In this document: positions 36,113 to 47,879 of the stretch, in pieces
Position numbering within the stretch: position 1 is the first letter of the stretch
How the letters are laid out: each line of letters opens with the position of its first letter
Source: Lumbricus terrestris
Taxonomy: Eukaryota > Annelida > Clitellata > Crassiclitellata > Lumbricidae
DNA length: 64,000 bases
Direction of reading: 5' to 3'
Assembly: GCA_949752735.1 (NCBI GenBank)
Contig: OX457041.1
Span: forward strand, 30,073,400-30,137,399
The notes under the pieces: generated by a model
What the model was told of the DNA's origin: nothing
Databases searched by the model: none
What the model saw: the letters and a program-made list of their open reading frames with translations, nothing else
Program-made: the position numbers and the translations under genes

Positions 36113-36380
36113 ATAGAAATTTTTTCTAGTGTTTGTTTTAGCAAAGACACTTATGTATACACGTGTATAATGATGAGCTCTCTGTCCAAAGACAGCTCCA
36201 TTGGCTCTAATGCCACCCGCGATGAGATGAGTGACCTGGTTCCAGTTGCCTTCCTCACAGACAATAATGTGGGTAGCCAACTTGTCCAGATCACCACGTT
36301 GTGACTCGAAGTACAGATTCGAACCCGCTACCCTGCGATTACAAGCCACAGAACGTGTACCGCTAAACCACCTCGTCCCG
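36113..36380 (-). mobile_element. tRNA-derived SINE (minus)
   Basis: Read on the minus strand it starts GGGACGAGGTGGTTTAGCGG (A-box region) and has GGGTTCGAATCTG as B-box. It is followed directly by a LINE 3' end, so it is either inserted in that LINE or joined to it. Confidence 0.65.
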
Positions 36381-36474
36381 CTGTTGCGATAATATACAAA
36401 ACATCAGTCGATTGGTCGATTCAAATGAAAGTAATATATAGTTGATTGTATAACTCGAGTTCTAAAGTAAGTCG

Positions 36475-36511
36475 TCGTCGTCATCATCATCATCATCATC
36501 ATCACCATTGT

Positions 36512-36563
<52 letters not shown>
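36475..36563. repeat. (CAT)n microsatellite
   Basis: Long run of CAT units with one interruption near 36505. Confidence 0.9.
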
Positions 36564-37245
36564 GATATAGTAAGTTATATTCGATTGGACAAATCCGGTC
36601 ATCAAAGTCCAAAGTAATTAATTAGAGTTTGTAGGCTGTAACTGTCTAATCAACAGTCGATTGGGACAAAGTCGCATCTGGTCTTCCGTAATAAGCTGAC
36701 GAGTGGCAGCGTTACATGCAAAAAGCCCCTATCTTTCACTATTTGGAAAATCCAGCTTGATTTTGCCTATTATAACATCGCTGGCATTTAATTAAGACTT
36801 TGAGAAGAGAGTTAGGCCTCAGAGGCAGCATACATGAACAGGTCAGATATGTCGACTTATACTATAATCAGAAACTCATAAATTAATAATCTTTTTTAAA
36901 TCATGCACTGGGTTGACACACGACAATCCATTGCAAAAATAGCGATGTCAACTGCAAATTAATTATAATTTTTATTAATAGATGATTAGATATCGTGTTC
37001 CACCAGAGGTCGACGTAGGGTATAGGCTGCCGCTACATGACATATTATAATATATAGTCATCAGTGTCAACATAACGCTTCTAAACAAGAGTCTCAAGAC
37101 TTTTTTTAAATATTCAGGTAAGCCTACAATAGAAATCCATAATCTCGTTCTTCGCATCCAATAAAGTAATTTCTCCAGGTGAATCCGGTCGTCGGATTAA
37201 GCAATATTCCCACTATATGGCCTGTACATACTGTATATATATATA

Positions 37246-37288
<43 letters not shown>

Positions 37289-37986
37289 CCTATCACTCGA
37301 CCCGGACCACCACGAGTGGCACGGACTACTCTCACGGACAGCCTTTCTAACTCAACGCAGCGCTCGTGAATAAGCTGGTGCCCCGCGCTTGGCTTTCGAG
37401 TGGCGCTTTAGAAATTTCGAGTTTACGATTACGATTCCATCAGTTCTTCTCGCATAAAAATCCTTCCTCATTCCTGCAAGTCACTAGGCCACCATCCACA
37501 GGAAACGTGGGAAAGTGAATGGGAAAGCTGATGGACCTCCTCTTTACCTCGTCTTAGTCAGAAAGCAGATGACCTTTGCCACCGTATGGTGTCGCAGGGA
37601 CTAATTGTTCTGAGTGTTGACTTTTAACGGCTTGAAGCAAGGGAGTTGGTGGAGTGAACAGGTCTGACAACGCACCACCCTATTAATCAACCCATAAGAG
37701 ATGAGAATATCCTTAACAGAGTGCTAATTAAGTGGCCATGGCAATCAATTCGGGCTCTTCATAGGTCGCTGTAGTGACTATAGGCGTACATCATACCGTT
37801 GCATGTGTTCTGTATGCAGTCCCAGCGTATACATAGGCTATATATTATACATAGGCCATATACGTGTGTATGCATGTATAGGCTACCGTTTCGTTGGTAA
37901 CGATCTCATAATTATAGCATCTTACGTATAAACCACATTGGCGTCAGTTTGACAAGAGATCGTTCCTGTGAAAAATCTTCTACATT
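36564..37986. other. No gene recognised; (TA)n at 37231-37287
   Basis: Besides the TA run, the end near 37350 (CGCTCGTGAATAAGC to TGGCGCTTTAGAAATTTCG) is retroposon-like. No coding support. Confidence 0.4.
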
Positions 37987-38457
37987 CCGGTGTCACGAAA
38001 TAGGGTATCCCCCCTTGAAAGCTATCCGGGGAGATGAATTAATCTGTCCCCCCGATGGAATTAACCGGTCTAGTCTATCCGGGAGGATAAACCATTCTAA
38101 CCCCTTTTTTTTAAATCCGTAGGCTATAATTGAAATTTTATGCTCTAAACAAAATTTAAAGTGACTCTAATTGTTTTAAGTGTCCTAAGCAATGTTCAGA
38201 GAAAAGCAACTTCTATTTTTTCAGTGACTCTGACTGTTCTTAAGTGTTTTAAATGTTCTAAGTAGCCTACTCTAAAATCAAAGCAAAAAAATATCTAGTA
38301 GGAACAAACATAGCCTACCTGTTAGTATCATTGTTCAAAACAAAGCAGACTAATATTAATTTGCAAAAATAAATACACGCGAAAGTGACTTTATCGACTT
38401 TTCTTCATATGGGGGGGATACGATTAATACGGGGGCTACTCTATTTCGTGACACCGG
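37987..38457. mobile_element. MITE with GGTGTCACGAAATAG ends
   Basis: About 470 bp with inverted ends (CCGGTGTCACGAAATAG, CTATTTCGTGACACCGG). It contains ATCCGGGAGGATAAACCATT and the TTGTTTTAAGTGTC block. This is the intact member of the family also seen at 5950 and 46681. I do not assign a superfamily. Confidence 0.75.
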
Positions 38458-38949
38458 CAACCCCTCTTTGTTTTCAATGACATTGTTTCCATTTTGCTAC
38501 AATCGCAAGAAAAACTTACCTGGATAATCTGCTTCATATTATTCATCAGTTAGAGGCCGCCAGCGTTTACCATTCAATGTACGACATTATGTAGGCCTAT
38601 ACGTAGGTCCTATAACTTTATCCGCACTTCCTTACAGTTATCATAATAATTGAAAGTTTTTTTTAATCTGTGCCAGTACATATATATGATTATTATTTGG
38701 GCCGATCTCGTGTACAAGAAACTTAATTTGCACATCAATTAAGTTAAGCGACTTGAACTGTAAATGTTGCCGGTCTTTCACAATTTCGAGCAGATGAAAA
38801 CGCTTTACACATAGTCTATAAGAAGTTGGCCGCACAGGATAAAAAATATAATTGGAACACTAGTCCAATTTTTGCTACAGCTTGTTCGGACTATGATACG
38901 AATTTCAAAATCTTTGCAGCTTCTCCACTTGCTGTAGGAATCCATAAAC
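38458..38949 (+). promoter_or_regulatory. Upstream region of gene B (putative)
   Basis: About 490 bp between a MITE and the start codon of gene B. A TATA-like TCTATAAGAAG lies at 38815, about 130 bp before the ATG, and acceptor-like TTTGCAG and GCTGTAG lie just before it, so a 5' UTR intron is possible. No experiment-like evidence. Confidence 0.2.
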
Positions 38950-39822
38950 ATGGCTTACACGAGTGGAAACGCTCAGCCTTCCATAAACATCACAGGTCTA
39001 GCACCAAGCAGACACAATCACCAGCAGTTGTCTCAAACACATCAGACACAAATGCCTCAGACTCGGACAAGTCTTAGGACGACTGGAAATCCAGCGGAAC
39101 TTTTGCATCCACTGCGTCCCGTGCAATTTCCTCTTCAAGGCTGCGCTTTCCGTCTGGTCTGCTTCCAGTGCTTCAGGGAAAACTCTCCACCGCTGCAGAT
39201 AACGCACACGTGTCATGAAGATCGCCTGATTGTCTGCAACGAAGAAACGCAGCGATGGTGGTTGATAAGACAACCAAAGAACTGGGGAAATGTTCACAGC
39301 TACAAACTCTGTCGAAGCGTCATTGCTGGAGTCGAATGTCCGAGAAAACATAATTGCTGGTTCGCCCACAGCCACGATGAATGTACATTGTGGAACATGC
39401 AGAGGAACAATGCGTTTAGGTATGACCAGTTTATCACTAGCAACCAGTCTCCTGGTCGCCTTTCCAGGTACAACGTAGAAGCCGTCTACGAAAAGTTCGC
39501 TGGTTTCGTTGGATTCCTGTGCAGATTATGCCATCAGCAAAACGTAAGGACTGGATTTCAGGAACTGTCAGAAGAGTCATGTAGTAGAGATCTGCATCAC
39601 CTGAGATCCAACAGAATGTTTGCTCATTACGACAACACAAACCGTCGCTTTACAACCATTGGCCGACGAACATTCACATCGACGACGTCCTTCTACAACA
39701 TGTGTCGTCGGGGTCGGTTCTGTAGGAATCCTCGGTGCGTTTTTGCTCACAGTGAAATCGAGCACGACATCTGGTATGTGCAAAGGGACAGCAATCTTAG
39801 CGAGGAGCAGATTCTGGAGAAG
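38950..39822 (+). CDS. Gene B exon 1: HELZ/HELZ2-like protein, zinc-finger modules 1-2
   Basis: Opens at an ATG in very good context (ATAAACATGG) and runs 291 codons to a phase 0 donor (GAGAAG|GTATTG). After a polar start (about 60 residues, Gln/Thr rich) come two composite modules. Each has a CxxC segment (LVCFQCFREN; GFLCRLCHQQ) followed by a CCCH finger. The first finger is YKLCRSVIAGVEC with HNCWFAHSHDE (C-x8-C-x5-C-x3-H); the second is YNMCRRGRFC with PRCVFAHSEIE (C-x5-C-x4-C-x3-H), residues about 115-145 and 255-280. The FAHS.xE...W signature is shared by HELZ, HELZ2 and ZC3H7 proteins, which bind RNA. If the intron is not spliced the frame stops seven codons later. Confidence 0.75.
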
Positions 39823-40869
39823 GTATTGCATAAGTCTGCTTAATTCATATTAAACATGGTGAGCCAAAAGTAACTCCCTAAGGTCTTTCTTTGCCAATAT
39901 CTTGGTCAAAAATAAGAATTTTGAAATCGCGTTCATATATGCTTAAAGGTAAATCATATCTACGTTAAAGAGTCAAATTTTAACACAAAATTTTTAAGTT
40001 GATTTGGCAACAATGACTATATGACTTAATAAAGTCGTTTTTTTGCTACTGTTTGTTGCGTTATGCTTTCGGATCGTCAAAAACAGTGGGTGGACTCACT
40101 ATAAGTTATATAACTTTTGTTCTGTTTTAAAAATTTGGGTGAAATTCGGTTGTCAATTGTGTGTATATGCGAATTGCCTTTAACCCGTTCCCGCCGGATC
40201 GGGTCCGTACGGCCCCGAAAACGGGAGGCATTGAAACAGGCTATAAGCTATTTATAATACGCTTCCGTTTTATGTATAAAAAATCAGTGTTGATAAGCGA
40301 AAAATTCCGTACAAGATGATGTCTTATTTGTTGACAAAGGTTATATATTGGAGTCCCAAAAAAAGTTTGAAGTTAGGGATAAAAATTGTCCTGAGTTTCG
40401 AAGTTTTTGAGGTGTGTCATGAATGGTTTTGACGATGAATTTTCATCTTTTGACGATTCAATTCACTCGAGATTTGAATGTCGCTAGTAGACAGTGTTTG
40501 GGACGCAAACAGTTTCGATTTTAGACCGGTCTGATACCGAGTCTTGTCGTTCGGACTTTGCATTGCTAAATGATAACGAAGTCGGAAAGGTAAGCAAAGG
40601 CCAATATTTTCAGTCATGTTTATTTCTTATAATTTCTTGATAGTTATGATGTAAGAGGTATTTGAATAAGCTTGATTGAAAGCAAAGCTATGTTTATTGT
40701 TTACTGATATTCAATTCAAGCTAAAAGTTTGTACTGAAATGGTTTCATGGAATAACTTTATGTGTCCTTTGATCAGCTGATTGACAGTGAATAATCATAT
40801 CCATTGATCCTATGTAATTCATTATAATTTTTCCATGTCTATGCAGCATCTGCAACAGTACTGCTGATG

Positions 40870-41115
40870 ATGGTAACACAACCAACAGCATAAGAGGAAG
40901 AAGCGGTTGTGATCAACGGTGTAGTCATGGTCGAGGTCGTGGTTGTGGTCAAGGTCAAAGTCGTGTTCGCAAAGGTCAACGTCCAAGTGATGAAGTCGAT
41001 GGAATTACTAAACTAACCGACAGCAACTTTTTGACAATGAGGAATGGAACTGGCAAAAAGGCTTTTTCATATAAGGATATTGCCTTTACTAGAACAGTTG
41101 GACATTGAGATAGTC
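40870..41115 (+). pseudogene. Possible transposase N-terminal remnant
   Basis: One frame reads HGRGRGCGQGQSRVRKGQRP, then DEVDGITKLTD and DIAFTRTVGH before a stop. An RG-rich start followed by acidic sequence occurs in some piggyBac-type transposases, and the position inside the element fits. No catalytic residues are seen. Weak call. Confidence 0.25.
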
Positions 41116-41199
41116 TTGTTAGCGGACTTGACTTGATAGACAACGTCACTGTAAGTAGTGCTAACCTTCCACATGTTGATGTTGTACCAAGTCCCTGTA

Positions 41200-41870
41200 G
41201 GTGTCACCCTACTCTTTTTGGTCCTCTATTAGAATGGAACTTTTGTCCATAATGAAATTTGGATTTCATAGCGAGAAGTCTGCTGATTTAGAAAATATGT
41301 GCTTTATTATGGTTATCTGTGATCATAGTTGTCTTCAAATGCAGTGCCGATTTTGTGTATCGGTGACTGTTTTTCCTTTGGTATCCTAAGGCCGCTACAT
41401 AAATGAATAGTTGTTCCCAGTGAAATATTGATTTCATAGCCAGACGTCTGCTGATTCAGAAAATATATACTTTATTATGCCTTCTAGTAAATTTGGTTGA
41501 ATTGCTGTCCTTCAAATTCATTGTCGATATTTTTTATTAGCGACTGTTTTACCATTTGGCATTATGGCCGCTATATAAATTAACTATTATTCACAATATG
41601 AAATCTGGATTATATAGCGAAAAGACTTCTGGTTCAGTAAATATATGGTTTAGTATGCTTATTTGTTGCCAATATTGTGCTGTTGACCTTCAAATGCTGT
41701 GTGAAATGCTTATCAATGACTGTTTTGCCCTTTGGTATGCTAAAGGCGCTATATAAATGAATATTTCTTCACCGTGAAATATTCAATTTTATTCCCTTAA
41801 GTTTGCTGATTCAGAAAATATATACTTTATTATGCTTAAGTGTGACCATTGTTGCAGTATTGTTATTCTA
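41200..41870. repeat. ~175-bp tandem repeat, 3-4 copies
   Basis: Repeated landmarks are CTGCTGATTCAGAAAATATA, TGACTGTTTT.CC.TTTGG and CCGCTATATAAAT. The spacing is about 170-180 bp. It fills the right part of the piggyBac-type element. Confidence 0.7.
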
Positions 41871-42839
41871 CCATAAGTACCATAAGTTTTCTAGATATCC
41901 CAAAAACAATTCAGGCGGGATTGGGTTAAGCCTGTAAAATAGGATTCAAAGATTCTTACCTTTGGCAAAAAATCTGAAAAGCATCTTAGGTGATTACTTG
42001 TTTGGCCCACTCTGTAAATGTAAATGTAATGCAGTGTAGCATACAATATAACGAAGTATATAAATTATAGCGTGGACGGACAAAATGTCCCCGGACAAAA
42101 TATCCCGGACAAAATGTCCCGGACAAAATGTCCCTGAACAAAAAGTCCCCGGACAAAATGTCCCCGGAAAAATGTCCCCGGACAAAATGTCCCCGGACAA
42201 AATGTCCCCGGACAAAATGTCCCCGGACAAAATGTCTCCGAACAAAAAGTCCCCGGACAAAATGTCCCCGGACAAAATGTCCCCGGACAAAAAGTCCCCG
42301 GACAAAATGTCCCGGACAAAAAGTCCCGAGATAAAAGTAATGTCCCTACACTACCTAAACCCAGCGCATGGGCGCCTAGCAGTAGGCGCACCTACATTGA
42401 GAAAAAGGTCCTTCTGTCAGAGAACCACCTTCTCTAAATGCATTAAAACGAGTCATTTTGAATATAACAGAACATTCTTAGCAAATCGACCAATTAGCAA
42501 ATCAACAAGCTGCACTTTGCACTATTTTAGAAGAATTCCGATTCTTGCGTCAGAAATGTACAAATTTGCCAAGAGGCTCAGCTATTTTTCATAGTAGGCT
42601 ATCTGCGTTTGTCCTACATATAGGCAGCCTTGAAGGTGTGTGTCCGGATCGCTCATTATTTTGATAGTTTATAAATTATCCTAATTATAATATTTTTGTG
42701 AGACAATCGATAAGTCGAGAAATTATTTCTCGATCGTTAGCGTCAGGACGTAACTATGCAGTGGCATGACAACCTTAAGCCCATGGACACTCTAAAGGTT
42801 TGGGTCCTTAAACATTAGACTAACTACACCACACTACAA

Positions 42840-42930
42840 TGTTGCAAGACTGTTATCTTTAGCCGTGGTTGGGTCGGGAGCGCTTCTGAGTAGATACGCT
42901 TGAAGAGGCGCTATAGGCCTATATGATGAC
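42840..42930 (+). mobile_element. SINE tail fragment
   Basis: TGGGTCGGGAGCGCTTCTGA then CGCTTGAAGAGGCGCTATAG. Copy of the shared SINE tail, without a tRNA-like head. Confidence 0.5.
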
Positions 42931-43084
42931 GGTGTTAACATAAGAAAATTATTATATTTCTACAGTTGCGTTTTGGAGTAGGTCTACACTTGTAAATGTG
43001 GAGGCTGTCATATGTATACACATGCACAGATAAGGGCGTGTCGTTCACTATAAGCTTATATATGCTGGATTAACTTATATTAGA

Positions 43085-43140
43085 CTAGCTGGGGTACCCG
43101 GCGTTGCCCGGGAAATTTAGGATTCGACCCGGCTGTGCTT
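43085..43140 (+). repeat. Fragment of the CCCGGCGTTGCCCGGGAA repeat
   Basis: GACTAGCTGGGGTACCCGGC followed by GTTGCCCGGGAAATTTAGG, as at 33940. Only the head is present. Confidence 0.6.
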
Positions 43141-43799
43141 AAGAAAGTAGGCTTACAAACTCTATGTACTGACCTGAGTCAGTTTAAGTGGCATTACTTA
43201 TGCACAAAATCAATAATATTTGTATTAGGTTTGCTGAAGCTGTAGGCCTACCTGACTTTTGAGGCACTCGATCCGACTCCGATTTGGGGCCTTCAGTTTG
43301 TAAGTTGTAAATACATGAGTTTCAGAAATAAACATACACAATAGGCATATTGAGCAGCTAAATTTCATTTGGAAACCCCTTCAACTTCAGACCCGACCTA
43401 TATACCGAAGGGTTCGGAGGGCCATAGCGGCACTATCCCGACCATGGACCATGGACTGGGCCCAAGACGAACAAAACTCGATTCTGCATAGTCATGGCTA
43501 TAGTTCGAGCGGCTGGAAATGCCATTTTTGGGGACAGCAACCCCTGAACGTCAAGTCCCAAGTGGGTCTTGCTCCGAAGTATCTTTGTGATCCAGTATAC
43601 TCACCCAATTTTGCCACTTCGTTGCGTCCTCTTAGGTCTCTGATTGGCTCGACGTCTTTGTTCCCCGCGTCAGGACCGCCATGGCACAATCCTTATCATT
43701 TACCTGCATAGGTCCCTCCCTATGGAATGGACTCCCCCCCCATCACTTCGCTCTGTCATCCTCTCTATCATAGTAGTCTTTCGTCATCTTTCTCTCGTC

Positions 43800-45088
43800 C
43801 ATGCAGGGCCGGATTAACAAATGTGGGGGCCCTGTTCGGTAAAACTGTGGGGGCCCCAACGTCACAGACTCACTGAAAAAGGACACACAATTGACACAAA
43901 ACGTGCTATATTCAACAAATCAACACTCGTCTATTAGTAATTCGATCCTTTTTTTTACAATATGAACATGTCTTTTTATATTCCAGTCTAGTGTTAAAGT
44001 ATTCATCTATTACCGTTTAAGAATATTAGAATCAGATTTTTTAATCAGGGCATCCATAGTCAGGGCACTCGTACAAGTAAACTGTGCAGAGGCGATTTAG
44101 GCATATATGCCCTAAATAAATTCTTGGCTGGGAATATATTCTGGCAGTCTTGTGACAGCACAACGACCAAGGCAAAGGATTTGTAGGCCTACCAGGGCAT
44201 TTGCCCTGATTTGACCTTCTGTAGCGCCGTCACTGATCACACACTAAAATAGGCCTATATTTTCGCGTTTACGCAAGTAGTAGGCCTAGACCTAATTCGT
44301 AAAAGCAAAGAGTGTATAATGATGCCATTTCATAAAATGCGTTGCATACCACTTGAATTCCGATCGAAAGAGGTGTTAAGTGTCTAAAATCATTTAGATC
44401 TAAGTAGTTAAAACTGATAGCCCTTGCTAGAACTTCTGGCCGATTTTAAGATATGTCTGCTTGGAATTGGAAACTACAATAAGGGTCCCATAGGCGTAGG
44501 AGGCGAGGGTCCAGGGGGGGCAAATGCCCCCAACTTTCGGGCAAATGTGTTTTTCGGGCAAAAGAGGCACAGACGGGAAAAAAATTCGGAATTTTTTCGG
44601 GCAAACAGGAACAGGCGGATTTTTTCGGACACACAGGGGTAAAAAGCAAAATATTCTGAAAATTTACAGGAAATGACTAAAAAAAAGGCCATGAGATTTT
44701 TCGGACGAGAAAATCCTAAGATTTTGGGCGGATGACAAAAAAAGTCATCAGATTTTTCGAACGAGAAAATCCGAAGATTTTGGGCGGATGACTAAAAAAA
44801 AGGTCATCCGATGTTTTGGGCAAAAATTAAATTTTTGCCCCTCTCACTTCCGAAATGTCCCCTACGCCTATGAAGGGCCCCCACACATGCTCAAAATTTG
44901 CAAATCTATATTATGCTATAATCAGTAGTTTTCAAATAATTTGAAAATTTGTTCCGAGATATTTTACATATTTTTACTATTATGATTGACAGTGATGAAA
45001 AATATTTATATTGCATGTGTGGGGGCCCCCTAATGTGTCGGGGCCCCTGTTCAGCCGAACATGTAGAACATGCCTTAATCCGGCCCTG
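43800..45088. mobile_element. hAT-type element related to MITE-A
   Basis: The left end CAGGGCCGGATTAAC and right end CCTTAATCCGGCCCTG are inverted. CTCTCGTC is on both sides (43792-43799, 45089-45096), with four extra bases (CATG) at the left junction. The right end shares GGCCCCTGTTCAGCCGAACA with MITE-A (as complement). No transposase is visible. Confidence 0.7.
44489..44872. mobile_element. hAT-type MITE nested in the 43.8-kb element
   Basis: The ends are CATAGGCGTAGG and CCTACGCCTATG. The flanks AAGGGTCC (44481-44488) and AAGGGCCC (44873-44880) match at 7 of 8. The interior has repeats of TTTTTCGGACGAGAAAATCC and TTGGGCGGATGAC. Confidence 0.75.
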
Positions 45089-45629
45089 CTCTCGTCTTAA
45101 AGCCTGCCTATTCTCTAGGTATTGCATGCACTGGCAGCGCTTCTGAAAGTCCTTAGCTGCTATTTAATTATAAAGCGATGAACATAACGGTCAGATACAA
45201 TGCATTCGATTTTGTCACCAAGCATCTCCTTTCAGATGGTGGATTCAGATGTCTTCAATTGGCAGTAAAGCGCTGGCGACAGTGACTGGGCGACCACACA
45301 GGCAGTGGCCAGTGTTTAATCTAGGCATCTTCAAAGGGAGGGAGAATTCCTTCCAGAAATGGCATTACCGCAGAAGAATTTGAGAAAATGATAGAATTTC
45401 CTGCAGTTTGGATTAGGAGCGGTTTCTGAACACAGCCCTGGTCTGCTAAGATAGAAGTTAAGAGGTTCCCGTCTGCCATTCTACACAGCTGTTTCAAATG
45501 GTGGGCTGTCTACAGGTGAGGGCATTGTAGGACAAGACGGTCCATTTTGGACCTAGGCTTAGTCTCCCACACGGACGCAGTCTAGCGTGATACTGCAGCC
45601 GCACAAAATCCCAACAGCGATGCGTAGTT

Positions 45630-45745
45630 TAGGTGGGGAACGGATATTTCCCCTGGACATATTCCCTGGACTTATCCCCCGACAATTAACCCCGGACGTC
45701 ACCCCCATTTTGACTAGGAAATTTCCCCATCCCCCAGGCAACTGT
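45630..45745 (+). repeat. Degenerate foldback-arm fragment
   Basis: Units such as GGATATTTCCCCT, GGACATATTCCCT and GACAATTAACCCC, then TTTTGACTAGGAAATTTCCC, close to TTTCGACTAGGACAGTTACC in the 62-kb element. A single remnant arm inside foldback element 2. Confidence 0.5.
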
Positions 45746-46680
45746 ACATATGGCATGTTAAGTTTAAAAACGGATGCCTTGAAGTAAACGATCACTCAGT
45801 ATTCGTTAATAACTGAAATTCATATGAAACGATACATGTATACAATAAACAAAGGCCTTATGCGACGTAGTGTGGGGACATCACCTTTACCCTGCGACTT
45901 TCTGTCCAGGGACATTTTGTCCGGGGACATTTTGTCCGGGGACTTTTTGTCCAGGGACTTTTTGTCCGGGGACTTTTTGTCCAGGGACATTTTATCCGGG
46001 AACTTTTTGTCCGGGGACTTTTTGTCCAGGGACATTTTATCCGGGGACTTTTTGTCCGGGGACATTTTATCCGGGGACTTTTTGTCCGGGGACTTTTTGT
46101 CCGGGGACTTTTTGTCCTAGCACTAAATATAGGACTAGGCCTATACTGCATTATAATATGTACGGAGTATCATACGTAGGCCTATTTATAATTATTTCAA
46201 TGTCAGTAATCGGACCTTAAATTAACTCTTTAGACAGTCATATTCACAGTTCTTCTGTGAAATTCTTTAAACTAATGTGCTCTGTTGATGTTCAGGCACA
46301 TACAGTAGGCTATTATGGCTATATATAGGATTTTGATAGCATATTATTTTCACATGCTTCATATTAATTGCAAAATCATTCCTCTTTCAGCCTTGTTAAA
46401 GAACTCAGACGATCGTCTGATTCACTGACAAATGATTCACGAGGGATTGCTATTATAGAAAAATCGTGTATAGGCCTAATACTGTTTAGCCTATATAGTG
46501 ACATTTATATAGCGATGTTCCCAAACAAGGCTGTTGTGAGGCAGTGGATGGGAAGTACCCTTCCCCCCAATCTTCACCACGCGGGTACGTTTAAAGGAGA
46601 TCGAGGTCCATGCATCTCACTATTATTGGTAGGCTACAGCGCTGGTCTGGGATTTAGACGAGAACTGTGCCTCACAGTGG

Positions 46681-47557
46681 CGGTGTCACGAAATAGAGTA
46701 TCTTCTTCTTCTTTAGTTCTCTGCCGTCAGGCAGGTTCATATGTCCAATGACGCCACGCGTATCTGTTCTGTGCCTCCTCCTTTAGTCTTCTGTAACCAT
46801 CCTTTGCCATCATCCAGTCCAGTAGCATTGTTCTTGGTCTTCCTCTTGTCTTTTTCCCCTCCATTCTTCCTTCTATAATGTCCCTTACTATGGTGTCGCT
46901 CCTCAGGACGTGGCCAATCCAGTTTCTCTGCCGCCTCCGTGTTGTCTCCAGCATTGACCTCTCTCCGACCATTCGCAGTACTTCTTCTTTCGTCTTGTGC
47001 TCCGTCCAGCTGACATGCTCCATTCGTCGCCAAATCCACATTTCGAAAGCTTCCAATCTTCTTATGTCATCCTTTCTCATTGTCCATGTTTCTGACCCAT
47101 ACAGAACTACACTCCATACCCCGTATTAATTGTATCCCCCCAAATAAAAAAAAGCCGAAAAAATCGTTTTCGCGTGAATTTTTTGGCAAATTAATTTTCA
47201 TCTGCTTTTTTGAACAATGACACTAACAGGTATGTTTATTCCTACTAGATAATTTGTTTTGCCCTGGTTTTGGAGCACTTAAAACATTTAAAACACTTAA
47301 GAACACTCAGAATCACTAAATAAATTCGAGTTGCCTTTATCTGAGCATTGCTTAGGACACTTAAAACAATTAGAGTCACTTTAAATTTTGATTAACCTAC
47401 AGCATAATTTTTTTATTATGCGCATTTTTCAGAAAAGGGGATAGAATAGTTTATCCCCCGGATAGTATAGACCGGTTAATTCCATCCGGTGGGATAGATT
47501 AATTCATCCCCCCGGATAGCTTTCAGGGGGGATAGCCTACTCCGTTTCGTGTCAGCG
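46681..47557. mobile_element. MITE (GTGTCACGAAATAG family) with LINE insertion
   Basis: The left end CGGTGTCACGAAATAGAGTA and right end CTCCGTTTCGTGTCAGCG are inverted. The interior from about 47116 matches the 38.0-kb copy in the opposite direction. About 410 bp of LINE sequence separates the left end from the rest. Confidence 0.65.
46702..47112 (-). pseudogene. LINE reverse transcriptase C-terminal domain
   Basis: The minus strand reads [70 protein letters not shown] and ends near [11 protein letters not shown]. This is the well-known C-terminal segment of a large group of LINE polymerases (RRR..WIGH.LR...EG...G.RGRPR). The frame is open for 117 residues, so the copy is fairly young, but it lacks the polymerase core. 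It ends in an AAGAAGAAGAAG tail next to the MITE end. Confidence 0.75.
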
Positions 47558-47879
47558 GCGCTATATTCCATAGGTCGCGGCATCCTATTTAATCTTGACC
47601 CGCTTTATGATCTGCAAAAATTCTTTGGCATTTATTAGCCTATGTCAACTTTACATTTAATGTCTTCGACCTGTTGAGTAGGGAAGAATTGCCCTGATTG
47701 AGTAAATTTTTACATTTCAAAGCATACATCTGTGTTAGCCAATAGGCCTACATCCCAATGCAGGACCTGTTAGGGCACAGTTAGGCTGTCCCTCATAGCA
47801 TATGTGAATCTGAGGCGTGGATAGTCAGCCGCCAGAGAAAGATGGAGTTGGGGTTAATGTGCTTGAAAGTCAAGGATGC

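Larger units (their letters stand above)
40184..41925. mobile_element. piggyBac-type element (degenerate)
   Basis: Flanked by TTAA on both sides (40180-40183, 41926-41929), with ends CCCGTTCCCGCC and GGCGGGATTGGG. A TTAA target with CCC/GGG ends is typical of piggyBac. The insertion splits the block GAATTGCCTTTAAGCCTGTA, which is continuous in the related mariner-type copies. Coding remnants are weak. Confidence 0.7.
39854..42014. mobile_element. Mariner-type MITE split by a piggyBac-type insertion
   Basis: Left end CATGGTGAGCCAAAAG, right end TTTGGCCCACTCTG followed by TA (42015). Inner blocks (CAGTGGGTGGACTCACTATA, GCATATACACAC region) match the elements at 375 and 8068. Without the insertion it is about 420 bp and carries no transposase. 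It begins 31 bp after the donor of gene B exon 1. Confidence 0.6.
43480..45175 (+). pseudogene. LINE reverse transcriptase C-terminal end, split by a hAT element
   Basis: The frame first reads VGLAPKYLCDPVYSPNFATS and LRPLRS. After a +1 shift near 43640 it continues DWLDVFVPRVRTAMAQSLSF and CIGPSLWNGLP. This is the usual end of LINE ORF2 proteins (GL.PKYL, VPR.RT, G..LWN.LP). The final segment, LVLKPAYSLGIA, follows after the hAT element at 45097. The copy is truncated, frameshifted and interrupted. Confidence 0.65.
42071..46124. mobile_element. Foldback element 2 (TU-like), 4.05 kb
   Basis: The left arm (42078-42330) is an array of 15-bp units GGACAAAATGTCCCC or GGACAAAAAGTCCCC. The right arm (45899-46117) is the inverted array. 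Just inside, GTAATGTCCCTACACTAC (42338) mirrors GTAGTGTGGGGACATCAC (45867). Seven bases lie outside the outermost unit on each side, then AATTATAG on the left (42063-42070) and AAATATAG on the right (46125-46132), 7 of 8 matching. The interior holds a LINE, hAT elements and a SINE tail. It lies in intron 1 of gene B. Confidence 0.75.

Noticed and set aside
42085..42400. Long open frames with repeated FCPGT or DKMSP motifs (also 45820-46220, 12344-12643, 13135-13374)
   Set aside because: The 15-bp units are a multiple of three, so several frames on both strands stay open. They are transposon arms, not repeat proteins.
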